The notes beneath the pieces are model-generated. The model made no database searches. It worked only from the letters and a program-made list of their open reading frames with translations, and had not been told where the DNA came from. From Myxococcales bacterium (GTDB lineage Bacteria > Myxococcota_A > Polyangia > Fen-1088): a stretch of DNA of 34,595 nt. The stretch lies in the NCBI GenBank assembly GCA_003158735.1, contig PMLB01000198.1, positions 1-34,595 of the forward strand. Reading direction: 5' to 3'. Both the position numbers and the translations under genes were made by a program. This document shows, one piece after another, positions 33,478 through 34,595 of the stretch (its first letter is position 1; every line of letters begins with the position of its first letter).

Positions 33478-33936
33478 ATGAAACGCGTTCTCGCCCTGAC
33501 AGGCATAGGATTGTGGGGCGCCGCATGCACGACTCCGCTGTACAGCGGTCCCAGACGGAATTCCGATGAAGTGGCGGTGCTCATCACGACGAAGGGTCAA
33601 GTCATCATTGATGGCAAGAGCCAGTCGGGCGTCTCCACGAGGGTGGCGAGGATTGACGGCAAGGAGATCGACGGCAGCAGCTTTGAACTTCTACCTGGTC
33701 GCCACAGCGTCGAAGTGACTGGCTCGAAAAAGGACAGCACCGGTGCGGCGATTGGCTTAGTACTGGGGGGAGTTGTCGGTGGCGTAATTGGTGCTAGTTC
33801 CGACGAGGCACATGCGGAGAAATCCAGCCCACTCATAGGTTGCTTCATCGCCCGACCAGGACACACCTATGAGGTTCGTACGTTTGGCTTCTTTCCGACC
33901 TCTGTGTTCTCTGTGCTCTCTGTGGTGAAAAACTAG
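33478..33936 (+). CDS. Small lipoprotein with glycine-zipper segment
   Basis: A 152-residue protein. It has a lipoprotein leader with the Cys at residue 17 (LWGAAC), then a beta-rich part with RIDGKEIDGSSFELLPGRHSVEVTG, a pattern seen in small envelope lipoproteins. A glycine zipper (AAIGLVLGGVVGGVIGAS) may insert in a membrane. The last dozen residues (TSVFSVLSVVKN) are encoded by a dispersed 9-bp repeat, so the original C-terminus was probably different. The ATG at 33478 has AGG four bases upstream and gives a proper leader; an in-frame start at 33421 does not. Function unknown. Confidence 0.7.
   Translation: MKRVLALTGIGLWGAACTTPLYSGPRRNSDEVAVLITTKGQVIIDGKSQSGVSTRVARIDGKEIDGSSFELLPGRHSVEVTGSKKDSTGAAIGLVLGGVVGGVIGASSDEAHAEKSSPLIGCFIARPGHTYEVRTFGFFPTSVFSVLSVVKN
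33899..33932 (-). repeat. Dispersed CTCTGTG-type 9-bp repeat (three units)
   Basis: CTCTGTGTT, CTCTGTGCT and CTCTGTGGT follow one another at 33900-33926, then GAAAAA. On the minus strand this reads TTTTTCACCACAGAGAGCACAGAG, the type of repeat that, from memory, is scattered through many environmental bacterial genomes and gives spurious TTE-x-TE-rich reading frames. It covers the last codons of the lipoprotein gene. Confidence 0.7.
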
Positions 33937-33998
33937 CCACGAGCATTTTGGATCGCGTTCCACGAGATCCTGGTTAGAGTGGCACTCAGAGCTGAGCA

Positions 33999-34595
33999 AT
34001 GAGTAGCCGTCCCGTCATAGTGGGCATCGACCAGGGCACCACCGGTACCACCGTGCTGGTGCTAGACCAGCAGCTTGCAATTCTGGGCCGCGGCTATTGC
34101 GAAATTCCGCAAAACTACCCCCAGCCAGGGCAAGTGGAACATGACCCCGAGGCGATCTGGCAGTCGGTGATCACGGCTTTCGCGCAGGCGCGCGGCCAGT
34201 TGGGGCTGGGTGAGATTGCGGCCATTGGCATCACCAACCAGCGCGAAACTACGGTGCTGTGGGATCGCACGACAGGCCGACCAGTGGCGCCGGCGATGGT
34301 TTGGCAGGACCGGCGCACGGCCGAAATGTGCGATCGACTGCGCGCCGAGGGCCTGGAGCCGCTGGTGCGCCAGCGGACCGGTCTGTTGCTCGACCCGTAT
34401 TTCTCGGCCAGCAAGATTGCCTGGTTGCTGGATCACATCCCCGATCTGCGGCGCCGAGCCGAGGCGGGCGAGATCGCGTTTGGCACAGTCGACAGCTTCC
34501 TCATCTGGCGCCTGACAGGCGGACAGGTCCATGTGACCGACGTATCCAATGCCTCGCGCACGTCGCTTCTTGACCTGGAGAGTCTGCAATGGAGC
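33999..34595 (+). CDS. glpK: Glycerol kinase, N-terminal part (3' end outside window)
   Basis: The first 199 residues of an FGGY-family kinase that phosphorylates glycerol to sn-glycerol 3-phosphate with ATP. Motifs: IVGIDQGTTGTT (phosphate loop), EHDPEAIWQ, ITNQRETTVLWDRTTGRPV, MVWQDRRTA, DPYFSASKIAWLLDH and DSFLIWRLTGG, all typical of GlpK. The N-R-E-T-T and W-Q-D-R-R stretches line the glycerol site in this family. The frame is open to the window edge; the full protein should have about 500 residues. The start at 33999 gives a normal N-terminus. It is separated from the lipoprotein gene by 62 bp. Confidence 0.93.
   Translation, partial: MSSRPVIVGIDQGTTGTTVLVLDQQLAILGRGYCEIPQNYPQPGQVEHDPEAIWQSVITAFAQARGQLGLGEIAAIGITNQRETTVLWDRTTGRPVAPAMVWQDRRTAEMCDRLRAEGLEPLVRQRTGLLLDPYFSASKIAWLLDHIPDLRRRAEAGEIAFGTVDSFLIWRLTGGQVHVTDVSNASRTSLLDLESLQWS

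Noticed and set aside
33981-33998. TGGCAC followed by GCTGAG upstream of glpK as a sigma-54 promoter
   Set aside because: The -12 element does not match TTGC at the right spacing, and the site is only about 10 bp before the start codon.

Overview
The window is GC-rich DNA that looks like a Myxococcota chromosome, probably Polyangia. The case rests on the complete type IV pilus block pilM-N-O-P-Q read together with a roadblock/LC7 gene, aroQ, accB, accC and large TPR genes, an NtrC-type regulator, and Gly/Ser/Ala- and Cys-rich lipoproteins ending in motifs such as CSSQPCASGLTC. Assignment is by recognising families and gene order; no search was run.

Layout. (1) Positions 1-2300, plus strand: three tandem genes for exported proteins. 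Two share an almost identical lipoprotein leader; the last carries a LamG domain and a 54-bp Cys-rich tandem repeat. (2) Positions 2424-10174: a mosaic accessory region with an orphan ParB-like protein, a broken transposase, the C-terminal end of a DISARM DrmD-like helicase joined out of frame to another protein's N-terminus, a Cys-cluster/TPR protein, a truncated conserved gene, a hypothetical gene and a tyrosine recombinase. The recombinase ends next to a tRNA-Leu(GAG) that has its own promoter and terminator, so this looks like a decayed integrative element. (3) Positions 10339-33195, minus strand: about 23 kb of co-directional genes. In transcription order they are an NtrC-family regulator, pilM, pilN, pilO, pilP, pilQ, a lipoprotein, a roadblock/LC7 protein, aroQ, accB, accC, an 800-residue TPR protein and a 2655-residue TPR protein. 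Several of these overlap by 4 bp. (4) Positions 33196-34595, plus strand: a GC-rich intergenic repeat, a small glycine-zipper lipoprotein whose end runs into a dispersed 9-bp repeat, and the 5' part of glpK, cut by the window edge.

How the genes fit together. PilM/N/O/P form the inner-membrane alignment complex and PilQ the outer-membrane secretin of the type IV pilus machine. The roadblock/LC7 protein belongs to the family that regulates small Ras-like GTPases, and the 800-residue TPR protein has the architecture and gene position I associate with SgmX, the TPR protein linking MglA-GTP to pilus assembly in Myxococcus xanthus. The whole block may therefore encode a pilus machine plus its polarity control, with housekeeping genes (dehydroquinase, acetyl-CoA carboxylase BCCP and biotin carboxylase) embedded. 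The most unusual protein is PilQ: 1331 residues, with a rod of about 450 residues inserted between two AMIN domains. The rod begins with a 9-residue Ala/Lys/Gln repeat, and further on the ORF contains an in-frame cluster of palindromes.
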